DNA from: Limnoglobus roseus | Lineage (GTDB): Bacteria > Planctomycetota > Planctomycetia > Gemmatales > Gemmataceae | Direction: 5' to 3' | Assembly (NCBI RefSeq): GCF_008254045.1 | Contig: NZ_CP042425.1 | Span: 1,984,001-2,048,000 of the forward strand | DNA length: 64,000 nucleotides | Part shown: piece after piece, positions 17,009-26,535 of the stretch | Numbering within the stretch: position 1 is the stretch's first letter | Layout: the number at the start of each line of letters is the position of its first letter | Notes under the pieces: generated by a model | What the model saw: the letters and a program-made list of their open reading frames with translations, nothing else | Database searches by the model: none | What the model was told of the DNA's origin: nothing | Made by a program: the position numbers and the translations under genes

Positions 17009-17095
17009 AGAAAACCGCTTGCCTTGTGCATCCAAAGCGGGCAGTATGCCCCCGAACGCATGGGCAATGAAGTCCTGCGAAATGATGGATTGTGT

Positions 17096-18247
17096 ATGAC
17101 CGATGATAAGGTATTTGGCCTGATAAACGCCTGGGAGAACTTCAAGCAAATCAACGACGCGAGGCTGAAGGATATCGAACGAAAGGGAAGCGCCGACCCC
17201 CTCTACGACGAGCATCTGGGCAACATTGGCGTCGCGATCGACAATCACAAAAGCAGAATCGACCAGAACCTATCTGCTCTCCCGTTCCAGTCCGCTGATG
17301 GCGAGTACACCCGAGCGTTCCGCAATTACCTGCGGAAGGGAATGGACGCAGCTTTAGAAAGGCTACAGGAGAAAGCGTTGTCCGTCGGCACGGACAGCGA
17401 CGGCGGATACCTCGTCACCCCGACCATGTCGGCGCGAATCACTCAGGCTGTGTTCGAGACCTCGCCCATGCGGCATCTGGCGTCGGTCGAGACCATCTCG
17501 TCGGACGCTCTGGATTTGGTCGATGACCGCGATTCGGCGGTAGCGAACTGGACTACCGAGACTGCAAGCGTTGGCGACACCTCGACGCCGAAGCTGGCGA
17601 AACGCAGCATTACGACGCACGAACTGTACGCTCAGCCGAAGGCCACCCAGAAGCTGGTGGACGACAGCAACATTGACGTAGAAGTTTGGCTTGCCGACAA
17701 GATCGCCGACGTTTTCGCCCGCACCCAGAACATCGCGTTCATCTCCGGCAACGGCGTTGGTCAGCCGAGGGGGATTCTTACCTTCGCTGCGGGGACTAAC
17801 TGGGGCCAGATTCAGCAGATCAACTCTGGAGTATCGGCTCAGGTGACAGCCGACGGGCTCATCAACTTATACTACTCGCTAAAAGAGGGATACGCTCGCC
17901 GCGCTAGCTTCCTGATGAACCGCATGACCGCCCAGCAGGTTCGCCTGCTGAAACAGGTCACTACCGGCCAATATCTCTGGCAACCCGGGCTCGCCGCCGG
18001 CGCACCCGACACGCTTCTGGGCGTCCCGACATTTTCCGCTCCGGACATGCCTACTCCGCACGCGAATTCGCTGTCCGTGGCTCTCGCGGACTTCCGGTCG
18101 GCGTACCAGATAGTCGATCGTCAGGGCATCCGCATCCTGCGTGACCCGTTTACCGAGAAGCCGTTCGTGAAGTTCTACGCCACTACCCGTGTCGGCGGTG
18201 ATGTCGTGAATTCAGAGGCGATCAAGCTGCTCAAGCTGGCCGCATGA
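17096..18247 (+). CDS. HK97-type phage major capsid protein
   Basis: The product is 383 aa from the ATG at 17096; upstream in-frame ATGs at 17060 and 17024 are possible because no site has a strong ribosome-binding sequence. An N-terminal helical (delta/scaffold-like) region of about 100 residues precedes 'KALSVGTDSDGGYLVTPTMSARI', the classic start of the mature HK97 shell. Later family features are 'ATQKLVDDSNIDVEVWLADKIADVFARTQNIAFISGNGVGQPRGIL' in substance, and 'DFRSAYQIVDRQGIRILRDP'. No portal or prohead protease lies beside it, and it sits after the lysis genes, an unusual position. Confidence 0.92.
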   Translation: MTDDKVFGLINAWENFKQINDARLKDIERKGSADPLYDEHLGNIGVAIDNHKSRIDQNLSALPFQSADGEYTRAFRNYLRKGMDAALERLQEKALSVGTDSDGGYLVTPTMSARITQAVFETSPMRHLASVETISSDALDLVDDRDSAVANWTTETASVGDTSTPKLAKRSITTHELYAQPKATQKLVDDSNIDVEVWLADKIADVFARTQNIAFISGNGVGQPRGILTFAAGTNWGQIQQINSGVSAQVTADGLINLYYSLKEGYARRASFLMNRMTAQQVRLLKQVTTGQYLWQPGLAAGAPDTLLGVPTFSAPDMPTPHANSLSVALADFRSAYQIVDRQGIRILRDPFTEKPFVKFYATTRVGGDVVNSEAIKLLKLAA

Positions 18248-18423
18248 CCCCCGCCGAACTTCGCACTCTCGGCAACAAGCACGGGCGGGGATGGCAAGCT
18301 CGCCTCGCCCGTGAACTGCCGATCAACGCCCGTACGATCCGCCGCTGGCTGTCGGGCAAGACGACGATGCACCCTGCTATCGCCAAGCAGGTGCGCCACG
18401 TCATGGAGGGCTGGTTGCCGTAA
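18244..18423 (+). CDS. Small helix-turn-helix protein (59 aa)
   Basis: It starts by ATGA overlap with the capsid stop and ends one base before the next ATG. The sequence 'WQARLARELPINARTIRRWLSGKT' is a clear Cro/XRE-like helix-turn-helix, with a short basic C-terminal helix. It is predicted to bind DNA as a small phage regulator. Coupling to the capsid gene and to the DarB-like gene suggests co-expression. Confidence 0.65.
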   Translation: MTPAELRTLGNKHGRGWQARLARELPINARTIRRWLSGKTTMHPAIAKQVRHVMEGWLP

Positions 18424-21400
18424 ATGCCCTTCTCCGACCGCTTCAAACCTCCTGCACGGAACTCTTCTCACGTCTCTCGCGAAGCCGCCCGTCGATCCCG
18501 ACAAGGCACGATTTTCGACATCGACCTTGATGACACCCCTCCCGAGGAGCTTTCGCCCCCGGAGCTACAGCCGCAGCCGGGCGGGGCAAGCGGACAATCG
18601 GCACCCCCTGAAGGTCTCCCCCAATTCTCCGTTTGCCCCGGCGCTGTCGCTCCCGGCCCCGCGTCTGTGAAAGACTCCGGCGAAAAGCCCCCGCTGGAGG
18701 GGCTTCCCAAGTCAGGAGACACCATGCACGAAAACCACTTATCCGCAGGCGAGAAGACCAAAGCCCGCGACATCCTCGCGGCCATCCGCACACTCCACAC
18801 CGTCGAGCGTGAACAGCGACCCGCCTCTGACGACGAACTGCAAGTTCTCCGCAAGTTCGGCGGGTTCGGCGCCGTCGCCCTTTCGATCTTCCCCGATCCC
18901 CAGACGGGCCGGTTCAAAGACGGGTGGGAAGATGTCGGCCGCGAGCTCCAATCGCTGCTGACCCCCGCCGAGTACGACAGCGCCAAGCGGACCACCTTCA
19001 GCCAGTTCTTCACCTCTCCCGTCGTCATGGGAGCCATGCACCAGGCCCTTTCCTGTTTGGGCGTTCCCGCGACAGCGACCGTCCTCGAACCCGGTTGCGG
19101 ATCAGGGGCGTTCATGACCGGCCCTCACCACTACATCGGCGTGGAGCAAGACAGCCTGTCCGGCCGCATTGCCCGGGTGCTTCACCCGCAGGCCGACATC
19201 CGCATTGAGAACTTCCGCGACACCAAGCTTCCCCTGCTCGACGCGGTCATTGGCAACGTCCCCTTCGCCGACGTGAAGCTGGACTTCAAGGGCCAGAAAC
19301 TCGCCCTGCACGACTTCTTCATCGCCAAGTCGCTGGACGCACTCAAGCCCGGTGGCGTGCTGGCCGTCGTCACCAGCCACTTCACCCTCGACAAGCAGAA
19401 CGCGGCCACCCGTGAGCAGCTCGCCGCGCAGGCAGATTTCCTCGGGGCGATCCGGCTTCCATCAGATGCCTTCAAGCGGGAGGGTACGGCGGTCGTCACC
19501 GACATCCTGTTCCTGCGCAAGCGGGCACCGGGGCAGGAGCCGAAGCATGCGGACCCCGCATGGCTTGAGACCGGACCGCTGAACGTCGAAGACGCGACGG
19601 TGGCGGTGAACCGGTACTTCCTGAACCACCCCGAGGCCGTGCTGGGGCAGTGGAGCCGCAAGGACACGCTCTACGGCGGGGAGGGCTTCAGCGTCACCAG
19701 CCACGGCGACCTGGCCACACAACTCCGAATCGCCGTGAGCAAGCTGCCCCGGTTCGAGCCGACCCGCGTTGAAGCTCAGCGGGCGAACCCGCCGCCGGAG
19801 ACGAACGAAAAGCACCAAGTAAATGGCGTAACTCACCAAGTAAAGGCCTCAGGTCATCAAGTAGCGCCAGCATTCATCCCCCCGCCCCCGCTCAAGCACA
19901 TCTCCGAAGGCAGCTTCTTCGTCCACGACGGCCGCATCCACCAGATGGAGGGCGGGCAGTCCGTACCGGTCGTTTACGGTGGCGGCGAGCTCTGGTCCAA
20001 CGGTGCCCTGGTCGGCCGCCGGATGGGGGCTCTGATCGAGCTCCGCGACCTTTCCCGCCGCGTTCTCCAATCGCAGAACGAGGGCTGGCCCGAAACCGCC
20101 CGCGAAGAGGCCCGCCGAAACCTGAACCAAGCCTACGATCGCTTCCACTCCGCCTATGGCCCGATCAACAAGACGACGTTCTCACCCGGCAAGGACGACG
20201 GCCAAATCCGCCGCATGCCCAATCTGGTGAAGTTCCGGGAAGACCCCGACGCCATGCTGGTCATGTCGTTAGAGGAGTACGACGAGGCCACCGGCAAAGC
20301 CGAGAAGGCCGCGATCATGCGTCAGGACGTGGTCGGCCCGAAGCCGCCCGTCACCCGCGTCACGTGTGCGGAAGACGGCCTGCTCGTCTCCCTCGACCAC
20401 AAGGGCGGCATCGACCTGCCGTACATCTCCACGCTTTACGGCAAGCCCGAGCAGGCGGTCGTCGCAGAGTTGGGCGACCTGATCTACCGCGACCCTGAGT
20501 CGAAGCGGTGGGAGACCGCTGACGCCTACCTATCGGGCAACGTCCGGGCGAAGCTCGTCACCGCGGAGAAGGCGGGGCCGGAATATACCCGCAACGTAAC
20601 GGCACTACGGCAGGTGCAGCCCGAGGACGTGCTGCCAGGCGACATCGACGCCAACCTCGGCGCGCCGTGGATTCCCGCATCCGACATCCAGGCGTTCGCA
20701 GGCGAACTGTTCGGCGTTCCGGCGGAATCGATCAAGATCGGCCACCTGAAGAAGGACGCCCTCTGGAGCGTCGAGCCGGACTACCTGGCGTCGAACTCCG
20801 TCGCGGCCACCGCCGACTTCGGCACCAGCCGCATCAACGGCACGGCGCTGCTCGAACAAACGATGAATTTAAAATCCCCAGTCATCTACGACACGGTTTA
20901 CCACGACGGCAAAGAGCAGCGGATCGTCAACACTACCGAGACGCTCGCCGCGAAGGAAAAGCAGCGGCAGATCAAGGATCGCTTCAAAGCGTGGATCTTC
21001 GCCGACCCGGACCGCACGGAGCGACTGGTTCGAGATTACAACGACGCGTTCAACAACCTTCGCCCCCGCCTGTTCGACGGCTCGCACTTGGAGTTTCCGG
21101 GGATAAGCAAAGCAGTGACGCTCCGACAGCATCAAGTCGATGGTGTGTGGCGGTGTATGACCGGCGGAAACACTTTGCTGGCTCACACGGTTGGGGCAGG
21201 TAAGACCATGTGCATGGTCGCGTCGGCGATGAAGATGAAGCAGACGGGGCTGGTCAAGAAGCCGCTCTGCGTCGTGCCCAACCACATGCTCGAACAGTTC
21301 ACCCGCGAGTGGCTGCAACTCTACCCGAACGCACGCATCCTGACTGCGACGAAGGAGGACTTCACCAAGGACCGGCGGAAGTTTCTTACCGCCAAGATCG

Positions 21401-23862
21401 CCACGGGCGACTGGGATGGCATCATCGTCACCCACTCCGGGTTCGAGCACATGGGCATGTCCGCGGAGTTCCAGGCGGACTTCCTGCGCGGTCAGATCGC
21501 CGAGTACGAGTCCATGCTCATCGACAAGGCGTCGAAGGGCCGGAACATCATCAAGACGCTCGAAAAGCAAAAGGCAAACCGCGAGGAGAAGCTGAAAAGC
21601 CTGCTGGCCGAGAAGAAGAAAGACGACGGGCTGGTGTTCGACGAGCTGGGCGTGGACCAGATTTTCTACGACGAGTGCCAGGCCGTCAAAAATGCCGAGG
21701 TGCCTACCAAGATGGAGCGGGTGGCGGGCATCCCAGGTGGCGGCAGCCAGCGGGCGTTCGACTTCGCCATGAAGGCGGCTTACCTCGACCAAAGACACCC
21801 CGGCCACGGGCTCGTGGGCGCTTCCGGCACGCCCATCTCGAACAGCATGGCCGAAATGTACATCATGCAGCGGTACTTCGACCCCGCCGGCCTCCGCTCC
21901 CGTGGTATCGAGCACTTCGACGGCTGGGCGGCCACGTTCGGCGAGGTCGTCGAAGCGATGGAGATCAGCCCGGACGGCGCCACCCTGAAACCCCGCAGCC
22001 GGTTCGCCAAGTTTGTGAACCTGCCCGAACTGGTCCAGATGTTCCGCTCCTTCGCCGATGTGCAGACGGCGGAGATGCTCGACCTGCCCCGGCCGAAGCT
22101 CGAAGGCGGCAAGCCACAGACGGTCGCCTGCCCGATGTCCGACGAGCAGCACGCGATGCAAGCCAAGCTGGTGGAGCGGTACGAGAAAATCCGCAACGAG
22201 AGGGTGGACCCTCGCATCGACAACGCGCTGGCCATCACCACCGACGGCCGCAAGCTCGCCCTCGACGGGCGGATGCTCGGCGCCGGCGGGGACTTCGCCG
22301 AGTCGAAGGTCAACGCCCTCGTCGGTAACGTCGTCCGTATCTGGAATAAGACCGAGGCTGCGCGCGGCACGCAGATGATCTTCTGCGACATGGGCGTCCA
22401 CCCGAACCCGTTCTCGGTCTACGACGAGATCGCCTCGAAGCTGGCCGATCAGGGCATACCTGCCAGCCAGATTGCCATCATGGGTGACGCCGACACGGAC
22501 GCGAAGAAGAACGCCCTGTTCGAGAAAGTCCGCCAGGGCACGGTACGAGTGCTGATCGGCAGCACGGCCAAGATGGGCACCGGCACGAACGTGCAGAAGC
22601 GACTGGTGGCGCTGCACCACCTCGATGCTCCGTGGAAGCCCGCCGAGGTCGAACAGCGCGAGGGCCGCATCCTCCGGCAGGGCAACACCAACGAAGAGGT
22701 GGCGATCTACCGCTACGTCACTGAGGCGAGCTTCGACGCGTACATGTGGCAGGCACTGGAAACGAAGGCTCGGTTCATCGCCCAGATCATGACCGGCGAT
22801 TGCGCCGTGCGGAAGGCCGAGGACGTCGGCGGGCAGGAACTGAGCTACGCTGAAGTGAAAGCCATTGCGTCCGGCAACCCGGCAGTGCTAACGCTGGCAG
22901 AGACTGACGCAGAGCTACAGCGGCTCGCCATCCTGCGGAAGAACCACCACGACGAGCAGTACCTCGCCCGCCGGAACCTGAAGGAGTTGCCCGAGCGGAT
23001 CAGGAGCTTCACCCGCCGCATCGAGAGCCTCACCGCGGACATTGCAACGCTGACGGCTCACGAACAAGACAGGGTTACAGTGGGCAACCGGACGTTGTCG
23101 AACGCCGATGCCGTGGAGGCGCTCACTGCACGGTTGGAACGCTTGCCCGAAACGGTCAGCGAGACCCGGACGATGCCGATGGGCATGTACCACGGGCTGG
23201 CGTTCGGGGTGATCCTTCACCATCTGGGCGGCATGGAAGCATACCTCGACGGGCAAGTTATCCGTCGTACTGACTTGCGCGGTGGTGGCCGGGCATTGCT
23301 GAACGCCCTCGACCGACTTGCAGACGGGTACGCCCTGGACCGTGAGCGGTGCCAGCAGGATAAGGCTGTGGCGGAGGGGCAACTCTGGGATTACGAGTCG
23401 CGGCTCGGGGCGGTGTTCCGGCACGGCGATTACGAGCGGCAATTGATGGGTCTGCGTGACAAGCTGAAGGCCGGGCTGTCGGAGAAGGCAGCCGAGTCGA
23501 AGGAAGGGGAGCCGACCGTGATCGAACTCGACGCCCAGATCAAGGCACTTCGGGCATCGAACGCGGTGGAGGCTGTTGCACGGATCGGCACAAAGCCGCC
23601 GGCACGAGCAGAGCGCCCGGTGACGGCCCGGATTGTGCGAACGAAGGCTGAGGTTCACGAACCCGAAGCGCCAGTCACGCCAGACGCACCGCAGGAGCTG
23701 GCAAAGCCCGTCGACGAAGACGAGTCCGATGACGCCCCCGGCGGCAACGTGATCGCACTGCCGGAGCCTAAGCCCACGGCAATCCAGCCACCCCGGCACA
23801 CACAACGCATTACGCAGCGCCGGCGGGTCTCGGGCAATGACCAGCCGAGCCTGTTCGACTGA
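18424..23862 (+). CDS. DarB-like N6-adenine methyltransferase / SF2 helicase fusion
   Basis: This 1812-aa protein combines an N12-class adenine methylase (SAM motif 'VLEPGCGSGAF' at about 221-231; catalytic 'IGNVPF' at about 276-281) with a SNF2-like SF2 helicase. Helicase elements are Walker A 'HTVGAGKT' (921-928), 'DECQ' (1083-1086) and motif VI 'QREGRILRQG' (1411-1420). A coiled-coil-rich C-terminal part of about 300 residues follows. P1 DarB and related phage proteins of this build protect phage DNA from restriction. The first 100 residues are Pro-rich and low in complexity. A second start at 18724 has a good AGGAG site, so a shorter form is possible. The start abuts the preceding stop. 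Confidence 0.88.
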   Translation: MPFSDRFKPPARNSSHVSREAARRSRQGTIFDIDLDDTPPEELSPPELQPQPGGASGQSAPPEGLPQFSVCPGAVAPGPASVKDSGEKPPLEGLPKSGDTMHENHLSAGEKTKARDILAAIRTLHTVEREQRPASDDELQVLRKFGGFGAVALSIFPDPQTGRFKDGWEDVGRELQSLLTPAEYDSAKRTTFSQFFTSPVVMGAMHQALSCLGVPATATVLEPGCGSGAFMTGPHHYIGVEQDSLSGRIARVLHPQADIRIENFRDTKLPLLDAVIGNVPFADVKLDFKGQKLALHDFFIAKSLDALKPGGVLAVVTSHFTLDKQNAATREQLAAQADFLGAIRLPSDAFKREGTAVVTDILFLRKRAPGQEPKHADPAWLETGPLNVEDATVAVNRYFLNHPEAVLGQWSRKDTLYGGEGFSVTSHGDLATQLRIAVSKLPRFEPTRVEAQRANPPPETNEKHQVNGVTHQVKASGHQVAPAFIPPPPLKHISEGSFFVHDGRIHQMEGGQSVPVVYGGGELWSNGALVGRRMGALIELRDLSRRVLQSQNEGWPETAREEARRNLNQAYDRFHSAYGPINKTTFSPGKDDGQIRRMPNLVKFREDPDAMLVMSLEEYDEATGKAEKAAIMRQDVVGPKPPVTRVTCAEDGLLVSLDHKGGIDLPYISTLYGKPEQAVVAELGDLIYRDPESKRWETADAYLSGNVRAKLVTAEKAGPEYTRNVTALRQVQPEDVLPGDIDANLGAPWIPASDIQAFAGELFGVPAESIKIGHLKKDALWSVEPDYLASNSVAATADFGTSRINGTALLEQTMNLKSPVIYDTVYHDGKEQRIVNTTETLAAKEKQRQIKDRFKAWIFADPDRTERLVRDYNDAFNNLRPRLFDGSHLEFPGISKAVTLRQHQVDGVWRCMTGGNTLLAHTVGAGKTMCMVASAMKMKQTGLVKKPLCVVPNHMLEQFTREWLQLYPNARILTATKEDFTKDRRKFLTAKIATGDWDGIIVTHSGFEHMGMSAEFQADFLRGQIAEYESMLIDKASKGRNIIKTLEKQKANREEKLKSLLAEKKKDDGLVFDELGVDQIFYDECQAVKNAEVPTKMERVAGIPGGGSQRAFDFAMKAAYLDQRHPGHGLVGASGTPISNSMAEMYIMQRYFDPAGLRSRGIEHFDGWAATFGEVVEAMEISPDGATLKPRSRFAKFVNLPELVQMFRSFADVQTAEMLDLPRPKLEGGKPQTVACPMSDEQHAMQAKLVERYEKIRNERVDPRIDNALAITTDGRKLALDGRMLGAGGDFAESKVNALVGNVVRIWNKTEAARGTQMIFCDMGVHPNPFSVYDEIASKLADQGIPASQIAIMGDADTDAKKNALFEKVRQGTVRVLIGSTAKMGTGTNVQKRLVALHHLDAPWKPAEVEQREGRILRQGNTNEEVAIYRYVTEASFDAYMWQALETKARFIAQIMTGDCAVRKAEDVGGQELSYAEVKAIASGNPAVLTLAETDAELQRLAILRKNHHDEQYLARRNLKELPERIRSFTRRIESLTADIATLTAHEQDRVTVGNRTLSNADAVEALTARLERLPETVSETRTMPMGMYHGLAFGVILHHLGGMEAYLDGQVIRRTDLRGGGRALLNALDRLADGYALDRERCQQDKAVAEGQLWDYESRLGAVFRHGDYERQLMGLRDKLKAGLSEKAAESKEGEPTVIELDAQIKALRASNAVEAVARIGTKPPARAERPVTARIVRTKAEVHEPEAPVTPDAPQELAKPVDEDESDDAPGGNVIALPEPKPTAIQPPRHTQRITQRRRVSGNDQPSLFD

Positions 23863-24160
23863 AGGCAGCACCCGCCACTCCGGAGCCTCCTCTTGCTCTA
23901 GTGAACGGTCGAAAACCTCTCCCGCCGCTTCTGTCGCGTTCCATGCGTGGGGACCCCCGACCATGCACCCCCACGATGGAACACTCCGACAGCGACGGTC
24001 GAAAGATAGGATATCATGGCCTCAAATAACCTATACTTGAGCCGGTTATGACGAGGTCAGTTAGCAGAAACGCCATCAATCTAGACTCGACCAGTGGACT
24101 GCGTTAGCCCTGTGGATTACACGATCTATGCCGCCCGCTGTCATCACGAGCCGATACATC
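23863..24160. other. Intergenic region at prophage right edge
   Basis: About 300 bases without a convincing gene. GC content falls in 23990-24130 relative to both neighbours ('ataggatatcatgg', 'aataacctatac'). The prophage end could lie here, but I see no tRNA and no direct repeat that would mark an attachment site. Confidence 0.4.
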
Positions 24161-24550
24161 ATGGCCAAAAAGAAAACTCCGGAAGCCCCTCCCGAACAGG
24201 CACCCGAGCCAGCCGCCCCGCCGGTCGAAAAGATCACCCAGCGAGAGGCTGTTGAGAAGGCCATAGCCGCCGGGAAGGGAAGCCCAGTTGACGGGGTGGC
24301 CTATGTGAAAGAGCAGTTCGGCATCACCCTCGGCAACGCCGCATTTTCTACCTTAAAGAGTCAGCTTAAGAAGGCATCGAACCCGTCGCCAAAGAAGGCG
24401 GATCGGGCCTCAGAGTCGCCCAAGCCGGCGTTACGCGCCACGGACAGTGGGCCGCCTGGCGTCGCGCTACAAGTCGAGGCAATCAAAAGCCTTGTCGAGA
24501 TGCTCGGCGCAAATCAGGTCATCAGCATTGCGAGACTGTTCGAGAAGTAG
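24161..24550 (+). CDS. Hypothetical Lys/Pro-rich small protein
   Basis: This 129-aa product starts at ATG 24161 ('MAKKKTPEAPPE'); an upstream in-frame codon at 24128 lacks a ribosome-binding site. The basic, Pro/Ala-rich N-terminus is followed by a helical domain ('QREAVEKAIAAGKGSPVDGVAYVKEQFGITLGNAAFSTLKSQLKKA'). This arrangement resembles small DNA-associated proteins common in planctomycetes. The C-terminus 'LVEMLGANQVISIARLFEK' is another helix. Function is unknown; DNA binding is a guess. Confidence 0.55.
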   Translation: MAKKKTPEAPPEQAPEPAAPPVEKITQREAVEKAIAAGKGSPVDGVAYVKEQFGITLGNAAFSTLKSQLKKASNPSPKKADRASESPKPALRATDSGPPGVALQVEAIKSLVEMLGANQVISIARLFEK

Positions 24551-24777
24551 TGCATCGCCACGCGGCCCAACTCGTAGTCTTCCAGCCTCAAATGATGGTT
24601 GTCGTATCAGATTTGCGCCCCACTATCAGTCACCCGCTTCGGTTTGGTCGCCTGACTGCGCGGTCTTGGGCGCATAACCACTGATCGCGTTGACAAATTC
24701 CAGAACCATAGACGAAACCAGCCCCGGAATGCCGACGCGTTCCGAGGCCATTAGTCTTCTCGACAGCGAGCTAACCA

Positions 24778-24990
24778 TTACTTGGTGCCGTGCTCTTCAG
24801 CATGGCTGGCTGCCGCCTCGTCACCGTGCTTTTCTGCCTGGCTTTGGTGCCCCTTCGCGGTGTGGGCGTGGTGAGCCGCCTTCTCGTGGTTGCCCGCCTC
24901 GTGGTGCTTGGCGGCATTCTCGTGGTGTTCGCCCGCCTTCTTATGGTGTTCGGCGGCCTTCTTGTGCGACGCAGCTGCTTTCTTCGACAT
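24778..24990 (-). CDS. His/Ala/Lys-rich repeat protein
   Basis: The 70-aa start at 24990 is chosen because GGAGGG lies 7 nt upstream; the longer frame has no such site. The protein is a run of short helical heptad-like repeats ('KKAAEHHKKAGEHHENAAKHHEAGNHEKAAHHA'-type), with about one fifth of residues histidine. Similar His-rich helical proteins are found as stress-induced or metal-buffering proteins. No enzymatic motif is present. Metal binding or a stress role is inference. Confidence 0.65.
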   Translation of the reverse strand: MSKKAAASHKKAAEHHKKAGEHHENAAKHHEAGNHEKAAHHAHTAKGHQSQAEKHGDEAAASHAEEHGTK

Positions 24991-25335
24991 GTGAATCCCT
25001 CCGGAGAGACCCCGCTCGCCGTCTGACGGCAGGGTGGCATCGCGACCGCTCACGGAACTCCGCTGAGCGTTCGCGAGGCGGAGATTCGAGCAACTGTTGC
25101 GCCACTTTTGACGCTTGAGTTCTGTTCAGACCTCAGCCGCATTTACGGCAGATCGTCTCTGATGCGGCGCCATGAAGGGTTTCGAGTCAAGATCAGCGAG
25201 TGCTAACAAAAAAAGACCGGCCGTTGGCTCCCTGACTATCGCCCATTTAGTCGGGGAACCGCGGCCGATCCGAGTGATGATACCGGCGTAGCGGAAGCTC
25301 CTTTCTGGACTCTGAAAGATTCTCCGCGACGTCCC
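24991..25335. other. Intergenic region between His-rich gene and SRAP gene
   Basis: 345 bases without a convincing coding frame. It contains the ribosome-binding site and promoter region of the His-rich gene and the terminator at 25208-25266. Nothing else is recognised. Confidence 0.5.
25208..25266 (-). terminator. Rho-independent terminator for the SRAP operon
   Basis: Read on the - strand, a long imperfect GC-rich hairpin (arms around 25217-25236 and 25249-25266, pairing CGGCC...GTCAGGG with CCCGACT...CGGCCG) is followed directly by seven T's. It lies about 70 bp after the SRAP gene stop. Confidence 0.8.
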
Positions 25336-25989
25336 TCACGCCACCAAGCACTCCGGCCCGTCGTTCTTCGGAGAGTTAACAGCCGGGTTGGCCTCGTTGC
25401 TCCGCATGGCTTCCGCCGGGTACGGCCTGAGCAGTGCTGTCAGCTGAGGCATCGACGTCTCTGGGGCGAGCCACTCCGCATAGCTCTCCGGCGGAACGAT
25501 CACCGGCATCCGGTCGTGGTACGGCCGGACCACGGCATTCGCCTCGGTCGTGACCAGGCAGCAGGTGACCAGCTTCTGCTTTCCCTCGCCCCACACGTCC
25601 CACAGGCCGGCGAAGGCGAACGGCTTACCGGTCTTCAGCGTGAAGCGCTGAGGCGTCTTCTTCTTGCCCTCGGTCTTCCACTCGTAAAAACCGTCTGCCG
25701 GGATGAGGCAGCGATTCTCGCGGAGGATTGCGCCGAACTTGTGTACGATCGACTCGGCCCGCACGTTGATCGGCCGTGGGCCGGTGTTCGGGTCCGCCGC
25801 CCAGTTCGGCACCAGCCCCCACCGGAGCAGCGCGATGCCCCTGCGCTTCCCGTCCGGCTTCAGTCCGACGACGGCGATCACCTGGCTGGGGGCGACGTTG
25901 TACCGCGTCTGGAGAAGGGGCGGGTCCGGAACCTCGAACTCTGCCGCCACGTCATCGGCCGATGCCGTCAATGTGAATCTGCCGCACAT
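25336..25989 (-). CDS. SRAP-domain protein (HMCES/YedK family)
   Basis: This 217-aa protein starts at 'MCGRF', where removal of Met exposes the catalytic Cys2; a GGAGG site precedes it. SRAP active-site residues are present: C2, N31 ('YNVAPSQ'), E103 ('DGFYEW') and H158 ('PYHDRMPVI'). The family forms a thiazolidine DNA-protein cross-link with abasic sites in single-stranded DNA, shielding them. It is downstream of a winged-helix gene (14-nt gap) and divergent from a Y-family polymerase, a usual setting for SOS-linked SRAP genes. Confidence 0.95.
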   Translation of the reverse strand: MCGRFTLTASADDVAAEFEVPDPPLLQTRYNVAPSQVIAVVGLKPDGKRRGIALLRWGLVPNWAADPNTGPRPINVRAESIVHKFGAILRENRCLIPADGFYEWKTEGKKKTPQRFTLKTGKPFAFAGLWDVWGEGKQKLVTCCLVTTEANAVVRPYHDRMPVIVPPESYAEWLAPETSMPQLTALLRPYPAEAMRSNEANPAVNSPKNDGPECLVA

Positions 25990-26003
25990 GCACCCTCCAT
26001 CGG

Positions 26004-26465
26004 CTATTCCCCGCGGATTCCCTCGAACATGCTCGGCGTCCGTTCGGCACGCGGCCATTCCGCCAGCCGGTAACCCCTCTTATCCTTCGGGTTGACCAGT
26101 TCACCCGCTTTCGTGAGGTCGGCCAGCGCCTTCGCCACCGTCCCTGGCCCGTGCCCTTTTCGCTCGTCCCGGAACAGCTTGACGATCTGCTTGCGGGTGA
26201 GCGGCCGGCCCGCGTCGCGGATGGCGGCAAGAATGTCTCCCTTGCACCCCGCCCGCTGACCCGGGGACCTCGGCCTGCGCGCGGCGGACGCGGTTGGCAT
26301 CGGCCGCGTTGCATCCCAGACCTGGATCAGGCAGGCCAGCTTCCCGTCCGCATCGGTCACCCGCAGCGGAAGCGCCCCCGCTAGGCCGGAGAGCAATCGG
26401 AGCATCTCACCGGCAGCGGCCTGAATGGCAGCACGGGCATCTGTCACGACCCACCCCGGGAACAA
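26004..26465 (-). CDS. Winged-helix domain protein upstream of SRAP gene
   Basis: This protein of up to 153 aa has an N-terminal helical part (about 1-70), then a winged-helix-like domain (about 75-153): 'GDILAAIRDAGRPLTRKQIVKLFRDERKGHGPGTVAKALADLTKAGELV' ending in 'DKRGYRLAEWP'. The layout resembles DNA-binding transcription factors or replication accessory wHTH domains. It probably shares a promoter with the SRAP gene downstream. The start could also be a GTG seven codons inside. Its role as regulator of the divergent repair genes is inferred from position. Confidence 0.6.
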   Translation of the reverse strand: MFPGWVVTDARAAIQAAAGEMLRLLSGLAGALPLRVTDADGKLACLIQVWDATRPMPTASAARRPRSPGQRAGCKGDILAAIRDAGRPLTRKQIVKLFRDERKGHGPGTVAKALADLTKAGELVNPKDKRGYRLAEWPRAERTPSMFEGIRGE

Positions 26466-26535
26466 ACCGGAACACGTTATCCCACCTCCTGCGGTTGGCC
26501 ATCGCCCGTTCTGAGTGTACAGATGAGAGGGGGAA

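Larger units (their letters stand above)
1..23862 (+). mobile_element. Prophage 1, distal part (tail, lysis, capsid, DarB-like); left end outside window
   Basis: All genes from the window edge to 23862 are on the + strand, mostly with overlapping or abutting start and stop codons. They encode phage tail, baseplate, fibre, lysis and capsid proteins. The baseplate order matches Mu and P2-like myoviruses, so a contractile tail is likely. No terminase, portal, head protease, integrase or att site is visible in this part; they may lie left of the window. The right border is inferred from the end of the last clearly phage-like gene and could lie some hundred bases further on. An IS copy interrupts a holin-like gene, so this prophage may be unable to lyse its host normally. 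Confidence 0.8.

Noticed and set aside
20869-22620. 583-aa - strand frame inside the methylase-helicase gene
   Set aside because: Antisense shadow of a strongly biased coding sequence; His/Leu/Val-rich with no domain.
24690-25118. 142-aa + strand frame opposite the His-rich gene
   Set aside because: The - strand frame has a strong ribosome-binding site and regular repeat; the + frame has none.
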